A DNA stretch of 64,000 bases from contig JAUMBQ010000005.1 in NCBI GenBank assembly GCA_032119595.1, forward strand, positions 1-64,000, read 5' to 3'. How positions within the stretch are numbered: the stretch's first letter is position 1; each line of letters starts with the position of its first letter. Shown in pieces: positions 8,952-16,654 of the stretch. The DNA is from JAGIBJ01 sp032119595 (GTDB lineage: Bacteria > Actinomycetota > Thermoleophilia > Solirubrobacterales > Solirubrobacteraceae). The position numbers were made by a program, and so were the translations under genes. The notes under the pieces are model-generated. The model saw only the letters and a list, made by a program, of their open reading frames with translations. It made no database searches and had not been told where the DNA came from.

Positions 8952-9959
8952 CTACTCGATGCCGAGGCGGTCCAGCAGACGGTCTTCGCGGCGCCAGTTC
9001 TTGCGCACGCGGACCTTGAGATCGAGGTGCACGTGCTCGTCGAGTTCCTGCTCGATCTCGCCGCGCGCGGCCTGGCCGATGCGCTTGACCATCTCGCCGC
9101 CGGCGCCGATGAGGATGCCCTGCTGTGAGTCGGCTTCGACCCAGATCGCGGCCGTGATGATCATCAGGCCGTCTTCGCGGCGATCCATGGCGGTGACCTC
9201 GACCTCAACGGCGTGCGGCACTTCCTGGAACGTGCGCCGCAGCACCTGCTCGCGGATGAGCTCGGCGAGGAGGATCTCGATGCGCTGGTCGGTGGCGTCG
9301 CGCGAGTCGAAGTAGAACGGCCCCTCAGGGAGGAGCTGCACCATGTGGTCGATCAGCGGCTCGATGCGATCCTCGTAGCGCGCGGAGATCGGGAAGACCT
9401 CGGCGTCCAGGCCGAGCTCGTTGGTCTCGTTGAGCACGCCGATGAGCTGCGTCTCTGAGAGCCGGTCGATCTTGTTGACCACGATCACGACCTTCGCGTT
9501 CGCGGCCTTCAGGGCGGCCGCAATCCAGCGATCGCCTGGGCCGACGCCCTCTTCGGCGTTGAGTAGGAAGAAGACGGCGTCGCAGTCGCGCAGCTCGGCC
9601 TCGACGCGATGCTGCATGCGCTCGGTGAGCGTGTCGCGCGGGCGCTGCACACCGGGGAGATCGACGAGCACGAGCTGGAAGTCGTCGCCGGTGCACACGC
9701 CACGAATCGCGCGCCGCGTGGTCTGCGGCTTGTCGGACACGATGGCGACCTTGCGGCCGACGACCGCGTTGACGAGCGTCGACTTGCCGACGTTCGGGCG
9801 GCCGGCCAGCGCCACAAACCCGCTGCGGGTCGGGCCGTCCGGCGCGCCATGCGAGCGCAGCTCGGTGTCAGGATGGTCCTGCGGATCACCGATCCCGGGG
9901 ATCGGAAGCTCGACCCCGTCGTCAGGTCCGTACTGCTGCTCGCGTGGGTTCACTGCCAC
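8952..9959 (-). CDS. era: GTPase Era
   Basis: Ribosome-associated GTPase that helps mature 16S rRNA and the 30S subunit. The 335 residues include G1 GRPNVGKST (53-61), KPQTTR, G3 DLPG (100-103, Leu in place of the usual Thr) and G4 NKID (162-165). A C-terminal KH domain carries GILIGAGGEMVKRIG. The first 45 residues are a hydrophilic extension not needed by the family; the GTG at 9959 or one at 9953 may start it. It is separated from ybeY by about 2.5 kb of accessory DNA. Confidence 0.94.
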   Translation of the reverse strand: MAVNPREQQYGPDDGVELPIPGIGDPQDHPDTELRSHGAPDGPTRSGFVALAGRPNVGKSTLVNAVVGRKVAIVSDKPQTTRRAIRGVCTGDDFQLVLVDLPGVQRPRDTLTERMQHRVEAELRDCDAVFFLLNAEEGVGPGDRWIAAALKAANAKVVIVVNKIDRLSETQLIGVLNETNELGLDAEVFPISARYEDRIEPLIDHMVQLLPEGPFYFDSRDATDQRIEILLAELIREQVLRRTFQEVPHAVEVEVTAMDRREDGLMIITAAIWVEADSQQGILIGAGGEMVKRIGQAARGEIEQELDEHVHLDLKVRVRKNWRREDRLLDRLGIE

Positions 9960-10046
9960 CTATTGGAGCAGGTCGCAGGCTCAGCCGGACGCCGGGCTCT
10001 CAGCAAGGCGCCGCGAATGGCCCGGATTCACGCCGGGAGTCGAGAT

Positions 10047-10474
10047 TCATGCGACGTCGTAGACCTTCAGGACTTCGTCGCCGTAGTGATGCCGGCACCC
10101 GTGTTCTTGAGGAGCGCCTCACCCATCGCCAAGTCGGGGTTCATCTTCACGAGCAAGACCGGGAGGCGGCCGACACTCTGGACGGCGATGTAGCGGTACA
10201 CGAGCTGCGAAACGGACGTGAGCGGCCACAGGCTGCGATATGTCGGTCCGTCCGCCGTCTACTCCCCTTCGAGCACCAACTCCGGAGTCGCGGCCTGCAT
10301 CCGCGCTTTGGCGATCGGAACGAAGTAGGACGACGGTCGCCGGCCCTCAACGATTTCGTCCGTGATGCCGTCATCTCCGAAGTGCCAACGACGGGTCGGC
10401 TCCTCGAACGGGCGGTTGAGGATGGGGTTGTCGATCACGACGTCGGGCACAACGCGGCGGAGCCTATCTGGCAA
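10047..10474 (-). pseudogene. Decayed restriction-modification gene fragments
   Basis: Frame 10474-10259 contains NPILNRPFEEPTRRWHFG and DDGITDEIVEGRRPSSYFVP, which I recognise as the N-terminus of type III-like (helicase-family) restriction subunits. After a TAG the same frame continues with VKMNPDLAMGEALLKNTGAG. A shifted frame then gives HHYGDEVLKVYDV before TGA at 10047. Both latter segments resemble the C-terminal end of the partner DNA methyltransferase. In-frame stop, frameshift and missing middle mean this is a remnant. Recognition rests on memory of family sequences, not a search. Confidence 0.6.
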
Positions 10475-10540
10475 GCCAGGCGAGCCCGCCGGCAGGGCGA
10501 ACAGCCGCGAAAGAGGCCGTCGCCTCCGCTTGCTGCCCTG

Positions 10541-11167
10541 CTATTTAAAACCTGCGGCGAGGTCGTCGTATAGCTGCTGATCGAGTGCGTCGTGATCCCC
10601 AGGACCAGCGGCGTTCCAAGCAGCCCGCAGGCGAGGCTCGTTGACGTCGCAAAGCGCGGGCGGGAATCCGGCTCGGCGCAACAGATACGCGCGGAGCAGG
10701 AAACAGGCGCGGGTATTGCCATCAAGGAACGGGTGGATGTGATGGAGCCGCACGGTGATCTCGTTGGCAAGCCAGATCAGGTGGCCCACCTGGTTGGCGC
10801 TTGGAGGCACGGAACGAGAACGACTGCCTCCGGCCGCAACCCAGTCGTCGTCAAATCGAAAGAACGCGGCCGCGACGTTTTGCGGAATAGCGTCGGGGGC
10901 GGAGACCGTCGGGCGTCGGGAAACGACTACGACTCGACGAAAGACGCCTGCAGCGTTGGGGAAAGCGTCCCCGAACCACTCCCCATGGATCCGGCGAAGG
11001 AGCGTCGAGTCGGCCGCCTGCGGATCTTCGATCGCCTCCCGCAGGAACCGCTGGGTCGCGATCGAGCCAGCCGAGATCAACGCCGCGCGCGTTCGGGCAA
11101 CGTCGTGGCCGAAGATAGGGCTCGCTGAGAACGAGCCGCCATCCTCGATTCGCTCGACCTCAGACAT
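10541..11167 (-). CDS. Fic/DOC-family protein
   Basis: A 208-residue Fic-fold protein, expected to AMPylate or otherwise modify a protein target. The Fic loop is HPFLDGNTR at residues 145-153, on the usual helix pair (VRLHHI before, LLRAYLLRRAG after). The canonical loop is HPFxxGNGRxxR. Here Thr replaces the Gly and Phe sits at the second Arg position, so activity may be altered. No inhibitory helix motif is evident inside the protein. The neighbours are a small ORF upstream and restriction remnants downstream, a defence/TA-like context. Confidence 0.78.
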   Translation of the reverse strand: MSEVERIEDGGSFSASPIFGHDVARTRAALISAGSIATQRFLREAIEDPQAADSTLLRRIHGEWFGDAFPNAAGVFRRVVVVSRRPTVSAPDAIPQNVAAAFFRFDDDWVAAGGSRSRSVPPSANQVGHLIWLANEITVRLHHIHPFLDGNTRACFLLRAYLLRRAGFPPALCDVNEPRLRAAWNAAGPGDHDALDQQLYDDLAAGFK

Positions 11168-11204
11168 ACGCGTACCAGCGTCTCAGCTAGCGCGGACGTA
11201 TGTA

Positions 11205-11220
11205 CGTAGCGTTTGCTACG
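11205..11220. repeat. Short inverted repeat upstream of fic
   Basis: CGTAGC-GTTT-GCTACG in the gap between the small ORF and fic, 38 bp upstream of the fic start. Possible regulator site; no further support. Confidence 0.3.
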
Positions 11221-11467
11221 CAGTCACGCCGGGAAGACTCGCGGCGGGCTCCCCAAGACGGGTGACCGCCTCCGCAAAGCCGGTCGTGGCCTGGTCGGTC
11301 AGCGATTGTTCATCGGATTGACGAATCTGCTCATCATCAGCCAGATACATGCTCAGCGCGAGACGGATTTGTGCGCGGCGAGCGGGGTCATCTTGGAGGC
11401 GAGGTGAAGGCATAACGGCGACAGGCACGAAACGGCCCGCTGATCTTCCATCGGCCCGAACGTGCAT
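11216..11467 (-). CDS. Small hypothetical protein upstream of fic (possible antitoxin)
   Basis: An 83-residue frame, or 65 residues if it starts at the inner ATG (11413). The part DDPARRAQIRLALSMYLADD onward is amphipathic and looks coding. It ends 48 bp before fic on the same strand, where a Fic antitoxin gene would be expected. I do not see the (S/T)xxxE(G/N) inhibition motif, so the role is only suggested by position. No good ribosome-binding site is visible. Confidence 0.38.
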   Translation of the reverse strand: MHVRADGRSAGRFVPVAVMPSPRLQDDPARRAQIRLALSMYLADDEQIRQSDEQSLTDQATTGFAEAVTRLGEPAASLPGVTA

Positions 11468-11546
11468 CTTCTAGACCCACGATACAGCCTGTCGCCCTGA
11501 GAATCGAAGACTCCCAACCGGGCGCCGGGCAAGCGAGCGCGGCCGC

Positions 11547-12287
11547 TCAGCCTCGGCGATACGGGTCGATCATCACCGAGTCGAACGACATCGAGCCGCT
11601 GCTGGCGCGCAGCACGACCTGCACGCTGGCCGTGGCCCCACCTTCGATGAGCGGGATCATGGTCGCTAGCGGACTGATTGGCGACGGCGCCCAGACGCCG
11701 GGCATCCGGAAGAAGCCGGTCGCAGCAATGAACTTGGCCTTCGTCAGTGTTCCGGCGGCGTCGCGGTAGAGGATGAGCGCTTCGTACGAGCTCAGCATCT
11801 GATTCGGCCGCATGACGAAACGGAAGGTCGGCATGTCCTCGTTCGCGCAGAACTCCGGCGAGATCGCGACGCCGCCCGACTTCACGGTCAGCGATCGGCT
11901 CCCGCGAAGGACACCGGCGTTCTCGTTGCCGGACGTCTCAGACGCACCCTTGTCGAAATCCCACTGCTCACTCCGGTACTCAAAGTCGCCACCCGGCGCC
12001 ACGAAGTAGTCCGCGTAATCGCCGTAGTCGGCGAAGGCCTTCTCGGTCGTTGCGTCAGGGCATTCCAGCTTCTCCGCGTGATCGGGCCGCACGGCGTTCT
12101 TGGCGTCATCGACGATTCGCGACGATCCCGGAGCACGCTCCGAGACTTCATCGCGAATGTCGTTTCGCGTGACGTGCCTGGAATCCGAGATCCGAGCCGA
12201 CGCCGAAACCGGGGCGAACAGGCAGCTACCGGCGATCGCAGTGGCGATGCAGCGGCGGACAAGCGTTCCTTGTTTGCGAATGGGCAT
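11547..12287 (-). CDS. Secreted protein of a family common in Solirubrobacterales
   Basis: A 246-residue exported protein. A basic start and hydrophobic stretch (about 8-30, ending APVSASA) form a signal peptide. The body carries a pattern I associate with abundant secreted proteins of this order: YFVAPGGDFE, a Trp segment, SGNENAGVLRGSRSLTV, VAISPEFCANEDMPTFRFV. The fold is probably a beta-sandwich; function is unknown. It is alone in its orientation unit between fic and ybeY. Confidence 0.75.
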   Translation of the reverse strand: MPIRKQGTLVRRCIATAIAGSCLFAPVSASARISDSRHVTRNDIRDEVSERAPGSSRIVDDAKNAVRPDHAEKLECPDATTEKAFADYGDYADYFVAPGGDFEYRSEQWDFDKGASETSGNENAGVLRGSRSLTVKSGGVAISPEFCANEDMPTFRFVMRPNQMLSSYEALILYRDAAGTLTKAKFIAATGFFRMPGVWAPSPISPLATMIPLIEGGATASVQVVLRASSGSMSFDSVMIDPYRRG

Positions 12288-12515
12288 GGATCTCGAAGGT
12301 CAGAAGGGGGAGCGGGTGCCGAAAGCGGCGTACCATGACTGTCGCCCTCTGAGCGCTTGACCACAAGAGCCGATTGGACCAGCTGGCCAACTGTTGCCCC
12401 AAAATCCGGCGTTAGGTACGAATCGTGTACGGAAGGCCGGCTGACAGGGGCACTCCTGGCCCGTTCGGAGGGGGCCGACCGTCCCCATCTCGAGCCAGAG
12501 CGGCTCGCCAGGCTG

Positions 12516-12962
12516 CTACCGGAGCCAGCCCATGAGTTCCGCCTGCACGGCGAGCATCTGACCCTCGTCGACCTCGTGGTCCATGCCCACAAGATGCAGC
12601 GCGCCGTGGACAACGGTCTCCAGGAGATCGACCGTGCGCTCGGGGCAGATCACGATGTCGCCGAGTTCGCGCGTGAGCTCTTCAACCCCACCACCGGCCA
12701 TCGCGTCCTCGAACTCGTCGGCGTCGCCGCCGAAGATCTCGTCGTCGCCGTCCATCGGGAAGCTGATCACGTCGGTCGCGTCGGACTTCCCCAGATACTC
12801 GGCCGCCAGTTCGTGACTGCGCTCTTCATCGACGAAGTGCACCGCCACGTGCCCGGAACCAACCCCCGCAGACGCGAAGGCCAGCTCGAGGGCGGTGCGA
12901 ATCTCGTCGTCGGTCGGCCCCTGCGGCGCGTGCTCGCGGCCCTCGACGTCGATCTCGATCAT
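12516..12962 (-). CDS. ybeY: Endoribonuclease YbeY
   Basis: Metal-dependent RNase involved in 16S rRNA 3' processing and ribosome quality control. The 148 residues carry the zinc motif HGALHLVGMDH, with His119, His123 and His129, and DVISFPM upstream. An acidic insert (DGDDEIFGGDADEFEDA) sits in the middle. It is coupled to phoH by an ATGA overlap at 12961-12964. Confidence 0.94.
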   Translation of the reverse strand: MIEIDVEGREHAPQGPTDDEIRTALELAFASAGVGSGHVAVHFVDEERSHELAAEYLGKSDATDVISFPMDGDDEIFGGDADEFEDAMAGGGVEELTRELGDIVICPERTVDLLETVVHGALHLVGMDHEVDEGQMLAVQAELMGWLR

Positions 12963-13969
12963 CAGTCGCCTGCGGCGCGCTCGGCCCGGCGAACCGCAGC
13001 GGCACGCTCGCGCTCAGCGTCGTCAGCGTCGTACGCATCGACGATCTTGCGGACGAGCTTGTGTCGGATCACGTCTTCGCTGCCGAACGTGATCATCCCA
13101 ATGTCGTCGACATCGCCGAGAATGCGCTGAGCCGAGAGCAGCCCGGAGCGCTGGCCGCGCGGGAGGTCGACCTGGGTGGTGTCGCCGGTGATCACCATCG
13201 TGGAGCCGAACCCGAGGCGTGTGAGCACCATCTTCATCTGCTCCTGCGTGGTGTTCTGCGCTTCGTCGACGATGATGAAGCTGTCGTTGAGCGTACGCCC
13301 GCGCATGAAGGCAAGCGGCGCAACCTCAATCTGCCCCTTCTCCAGGAAAGCGGCGACCTTCTCGGCACCGAGCATGTCGTGAAGGGCGTCGAACAGCGGC
13401 CGCAAGTACGGGTCGACCTTGGCCATCAGGTCGCCAGGGAGGAACCCGAGGCGCTCTCCTGCCTCGACGGCAGGGCGGGTGAGCAAGATGCGCTGGACGC
13501 GACGCTCGGCGAGCGCCGCCGCCGCGATGGCGACGGCCAGGAAGGTCTTGCCGGTGCCAGCCGGGCCAATGCCGAAGGTGACGGTGTTGTGGCGGATCGC
13601 GTTGACGTACGCGCGCTGGCCAGGCGTCTTCGGGGCCACGCGCATGGTGCGGCCCTTCCAGATGACGTCGTCGTGGAGGGCCACGGCCGATTCGCTGCGC
13701 TTGATGCCGCCAGCGATGCGCTCGATCGCGTCGGGCTCGGGCGGTGCACCCCGCTCCGACAACGCGACGATCTCGTCGATGACCGCCATCGCGGCGTTGA
13801 TCGCTTCCGGCGTCCCCTCGAGAATGAGGTGATTCCCGCGCAGGGTGATCGAGGCGTCGACATTCCGTTCGAGTTCTCTCAGCGTGGCATCGGCGGAGCC
13901 GGCCAGCGCCTTCGCTGCCTCGTTCGTGATGTCGATCTCTCGACGTTCCGCGCTGCCTGGTGCTGCCAC
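12962..13969 (-). CDS. phoH: PhoH-family ATPase
   Basis: A 335-residue PhoH-like protein, a predicted RNA-linked ATPase commonly next to ybeY and era. An N-terminal KH-like segment (about 35-75) precedes the ATPase domain with Walker A GPAGTGKT (135-142), LTRPAVEAGE, the Walker B-like IIVDEAQNTT and TGDTTQVDLP. The GTG start is backed by TACCCT ending 6 nt before it, a leaderless arrangement. It runs divergently from the toxin-like pair at 14047. Confidence 0.93.
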   Translation of the reverse strand: MAAPGSAERREIDITNEAAKALAGSADATLRELERNVDASITLRGNHLILEGTPEAINAAMAVIDEIVALSERGAPPEPDAIERIAGGIKRSESAVALHDDVIWKGRTMRVAPKTPGQRAYVNAIRHNTVTFGIGPAGTGKTFLAVAIAAAALAERRVQRILLTRPAVEAGERLGFLPGDLMAKVDPYLRPLFDALHDMLGAEKVAAFLEKGQIEVAPLAFMRGRTLNDSFIIVDEAQNTTQEQMKMVLTRLGFGSTMVITGDTTQVDLPRGQRSGLLSAQRILGDVDDIGMITFGSEDVIRHKLVRKIVDAYDADDAERERAAAVRRAERAAGD

Positions 13970-14027
13970 TCCTTCAGGGTAGCTGTCCGGCGGGCGTGCG
14001 GACGAGCGTTGGTACCGTCGACGGCGG

Positions 14028-14046
14028 AGTGGGTAGACTGCCCACT
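14028..14046 (+). promoter_or_regulatory. Leaderless promoter with inverted repeat
   Basis: TAGACT (14034-14039) lies between arms AGTGGG and CCCACT, directly before the ATG at 14047. The repeat overlaps the -10 and the expected transcription start, so a bound regulator would block transcription. Confidence 0.5.
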
Positions 14047-14529
14047 ATGGCTTTCATCGTCAGTCGGCCGGGCCGACGCTCCGAGATCCGGGAATCTGTC
14101 ACCACGCCGGAAGGGCCTCGAAGCCGTACGTTGGCCACGTTCGATGCGCTGACCGAGTCGGCCCTTGCCCACGCCAGCGCTCGCGCATCGACGCCCGTCG
14201 ACGTTCAGGGCATCAAGGCGCAGGCTCGCCGCAGCGGGATTTCCGTGGAGCTGAAGCCGGTCGAGCGAGCCGCGCGAACGCTGGCCGCGGAGCTCGCCCA
14301 AGGCGCCGCCATCTCCCCCGCCCTGCGAGCCATCTTGGCCGACCTCCTCCACGACGCGACGCCGGTACCAGTGTCCGATGCGGCGAAATCCGCAGCGCAG
14401 TGGGTCGATGCCACGCCTCGCGAACGCGGCGAAGCCCTCCACGACCTCCTCCTGCTCGCCGACGCCCTGCCGCAGCCGCGGGCCAAACGACCGCCAGCTT
14501 TTCCGGCCCTGCATTCCACCGCGTTCTAG
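14047..14529 (+). CDS. Hypothetical partner of the nucleotidyltransferase (possible antitoxin)
   Basis: A 160-residue basic, helical protein (MAFIVSRPGRRSEIRES...) that I do not recognise. The start is chosen because TAGACT ends 7 nt before the ATG. An inverted repeat (AGTGGG-N7-CCCACT, 14028-14046) surrounds this -10, fitting autoregulation. Its stop abuts the ATG of the nucleotidyltransferase-like gene, so the two form a two-gene unit. A type II/IV toxin-antitoxin role is inferred from layout and the partner's fold. Confidence 0.6.
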   Translation: MAFIVSRPGRRSEIRESVTTPEGPRSRTLATFDALTESALAHASARASTPVDVQGIKAQARRSGISVELKPVERAARTLAAELAQGAAISPALRAILADLLHDATPVPVSDAAKSAAQWVDATPRERGEALHDLLLLADALPQPRAKRPPAFPALHSTAF

Positions 14530-15096
14530 ATGGCTGAGCTCAGTCTCCCCGCGAAGGTCCTGGCCCTTCACGCTGGCCTCACCGACTGCCGGGTCGCTCA
14601 CGCGTTCGGCGGAGCCCTCGCCCTCGCCTATTACGCCGAACCGCGCGCGACGATCGACATCGACCTCAATCTCTTCGTCTCGGCCTCGGACTTCCCGGTC
14701 GTCGCCGGGATCGTGGAGCCACTCGGCGTCGACATCACCATCGACCGAGCCGCCGTCGACCGCGACGGGCAGTGTCGCCTGCGATGGGGACGCACCCCGC
14801 TTGACCTCTTTTTTGCGTACGACCCGTTCCACGACGCGATGAAGGACGCATTCCGCACCGTGCCGTTCGCCGACGGCACGATTCCCGTGCTGAGTCCCGA
14901 GCACCTCCTCGTCTGCAAGGCCGCGTTCGACCGACCGAAGGACTGGCTCGACATCGAACAGATGCTGGTCGCAACGGAGGAACTCGACCGTGCCGAGGCC
15001 TCGCGCTGGCTCGACCGGATCGTCGGGGAGCACGACCAGCGCGCCGCACGCTTCAGTGCACTCGCCGAGCAGTACCTCGGGCCGGCGCGCGGCTGA
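14530..15096 (+). CDS. Nucleotidyltransferase-fold protein (AbiEii/DUF6036-like toxin candidate)
   Basis: A 188-residue protein of the polymerase-beta-like nucleotidyltransferase superfamily. The N-terminal GGALALAYYAEPRATIDIDL gives the GG motif (27-28) and metal-binding Asp43/Asp45. A further strand with LDLFFAYD and the C-terminal VLSPEHLLVCKAAFDRPKDWLD resemble stand-alone toxin nucleotidyltransferases. It starts immediately after the preceding gene. Converges with the NADH dehydrogenase gene. The fold is fairly certain; toxicity is inferred. Confidence 0.75.
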   Translation: MAELSLPAKVLALHAGLTDCRVAHAFGGALALAYYAEPRATIDIDLNLFVSASDFPVVAGIVEPLGVDITIDRAAVDRDGQCRLRWGRTPLDLFFAYDPFHDAMKDAFRTVPFADGTIPVLSPEHLLVCKAAFDRPKDWLDIEQMLVATEELDRAEASRWLDRIVGEHDQRAARFSALAEQYLGPARG

Positions 15097-15132
15097 CGTT
15101 CACCGCCGCCGCGTGTCGGCCGCACCGCTCGA

Positions 15133-16500
15133 TCAGTCGTCTGCGGTTGCGGGCTTCGCCGACGATCCACCGGCTGAGGCCGCGTCGTTGCGGTCGCCGA
15201 GACCAGCGAGCTCGCTGTGGTCGAGCCTCGCAACCCTCCCGAGCTGCCCGAGTTCAGCCGTGTCGCGACCGAAGAACAAGCCGACGTTCCAGTCGGCCAG
15301 GAGCCTCCCGCGGCGTCCGAGGCCGGGCATCATCGCGAGGTGGTAGCTGCGGGCGATGAACCACGCTGGGGTGCCGCGCCACTTGAGGTTCATGGTCTGG
15401 GCGACGGCCTTGCGCTGCCCCATGTCCACCACGACGCCGCGGGTCTTGTACTTGAACGTGACCGGCCGGCCGGTGCCGAGCGCCGCTGCGACGTTCGTCG
15501 CCACGGTCTTGCCCTGACGGATCGCGTGCTGCGCCGTCGGCGGGCACGTCTGCTGCCCCTTGCTCGCGGGGTCAGGAATATTGGCGTTGTCGCCGATCGC
15601 CCAGACGCCGGGCACGTCGCGGACCGCCGCGCTGGAGTTCACGTCGATGCGGCCGTTCTCGGCCAACGGAAGCCCGAGCTTCGCCACCACGGGGTGCGGC
15701 TTGACGCCGGCGGTCCACACGAGCGTGAGGGTCGGCACGATCTCTCCGTCGCTGAGCCGCGCGGTGCGATCGGTGACTTCCTCGAGGGTCGTCGAGGTGC
15801 GCAGCTCGATGCCACGGGCGGTGAGCTCACGCGCAGCGAAGTTGGCCAGCGACGCCCCGACCTCGGGCATGACGCGATCGCGCGCCTCGACAAGGATCCA
15901 CCGCATGCCGTGCACGCGGGCCCGCGGGTAGAGATCGAGTACTTCGCTGGCGAAGTCTTGGAGCTCAGCGAGACCCTCGAGCCCGGCGTAGCCAGCGCCC
16001 ACGAACACGAACGTGAGGGCGGCGCGGCGCTCGACGGGATCGTCGGTCGATTCGGCCAGCTCGAGATTCCGGAGGACGTGGTTGCGGAGCGCGATGGCTT
16101 CCGGCAGGGACTTGAGCCCGAGCGCGTGCTCAGCGAGTCCGGGAATCGGGAGCGTGCGACTCACCGAGCCGAGCGCGACGATGAGTTGGTCGTACCGCAG
16201 GCGCTTGGTCTCGCCGCTGACCGTGGTGACGAACATCGCGTTCTCGGCTGGGCTTGCGCTCATGACGCGGCCGACGAGCAGGTCGACGCCGTCCGGCAGG
16301 GTCTCGCGGAGCGGCACCACGACGTGCCGCGGCTCAAGCGTGCCGGCTGCGGCCCCTGGAAGCAGCGGCGTGTAGAGCATGAAGTTGGTGTCGTTGACGA
16401 GCGTGATCCGCGCGGAATGCTTGGGCAGAATCCTCGCCAGGTGTTTGGCCGCATGGACCCCACCGAAACCGCCGCCTGCAATGACTACGTTCCACGCCAT
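15133..16500 (-). CDS. Type II NADH dehydrogenase (FAD-dependent, NDH-2 family)
   Basis: A 455-residue single-subunit NADH:quinone oxidoreductase-like protein at the membrane surface; it moves electrons from NADH to quinone without pumping protons. Visible are the FAD dinucleotide fold WNVVIAGGGFGGVHAA, YTPLLPGAAAGTLEPRH, the second nucleotide fold FVFVGAGYAGLEGLAEL, VWTAGVK, and the FAD-contact AIGDNANIPD. A C-terminal segment (WRGTPAWFIARSYHLAMMPG) likely binds the membrane. ATG 16500 is chosen because TAGCGT ends 7 nt upstream; 10 extra residues are possible. Confidence 0.88.
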   Translation of the reverse strand: MAWNVVIAGGGFGGVHAAKHLARILPKHSARITLVNDTNFMLYTPLLPGAAAGTLEPRHVVVPLRETLPDGVDLLVGRVMSASPAENAMFVTTVSGETKRLRYDQLIVALGSVSRTLPIPGLAEHALGLKSLPEAIALRNHVLRNLELAESTDDPVERRAALTFVFVGAGYAGLEGLAELQDFASEVLDLYPRARVHGMRWILVEARDRVMPEVGASLANFAARELTARGIELRTSTTLEEVTDRTARLSDGEIVPTLTLVWTAGVKPHPVVAKLGLPLAENGRIDVNSSAAVRDVPGVWAIGDNANIPDPASKGQQTCPPTAQHAIRQGKTVATNVAAALGTGRPVTFKYKTRGVVVDMGQRKAVAQTMNLKWRGTPAWFIARSYHLAMMPGLGRRGRLLADWNVGLFFGRDTAELGQLGRVARLDHSELAGLGDRNDAASAGGSSAKPATADD

Positions 16501-16617
16501 GCCGTCGACGCTAGTGCCCAATCGACACAAGCCTGCGCATCGTGTCGATCGGCACGGGCGAAAGCGGTCGCCGTCCTCGTTTGGGAACGCCGTCGCAACG
16601 CACGCCGGCCCCGGGAT

Positions 16618-16643
16618 GGCGGGGCTTTGCGGCAGGCCCCGCC
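16618..16643 (-). terminator. Hairpin after the first FG-GAP gene
   Basis: An 8-bp inverted repeat (GGCGGGGC / GCCCCGCC) around a 10-nt loop, starting 11 nt beyond the stop of the FG-GAP gene and upstream of the NADH dehydrogenase promoter. Confidence 0.6.
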
Positions 16644-16654
16644 CAGCCGTCTGC

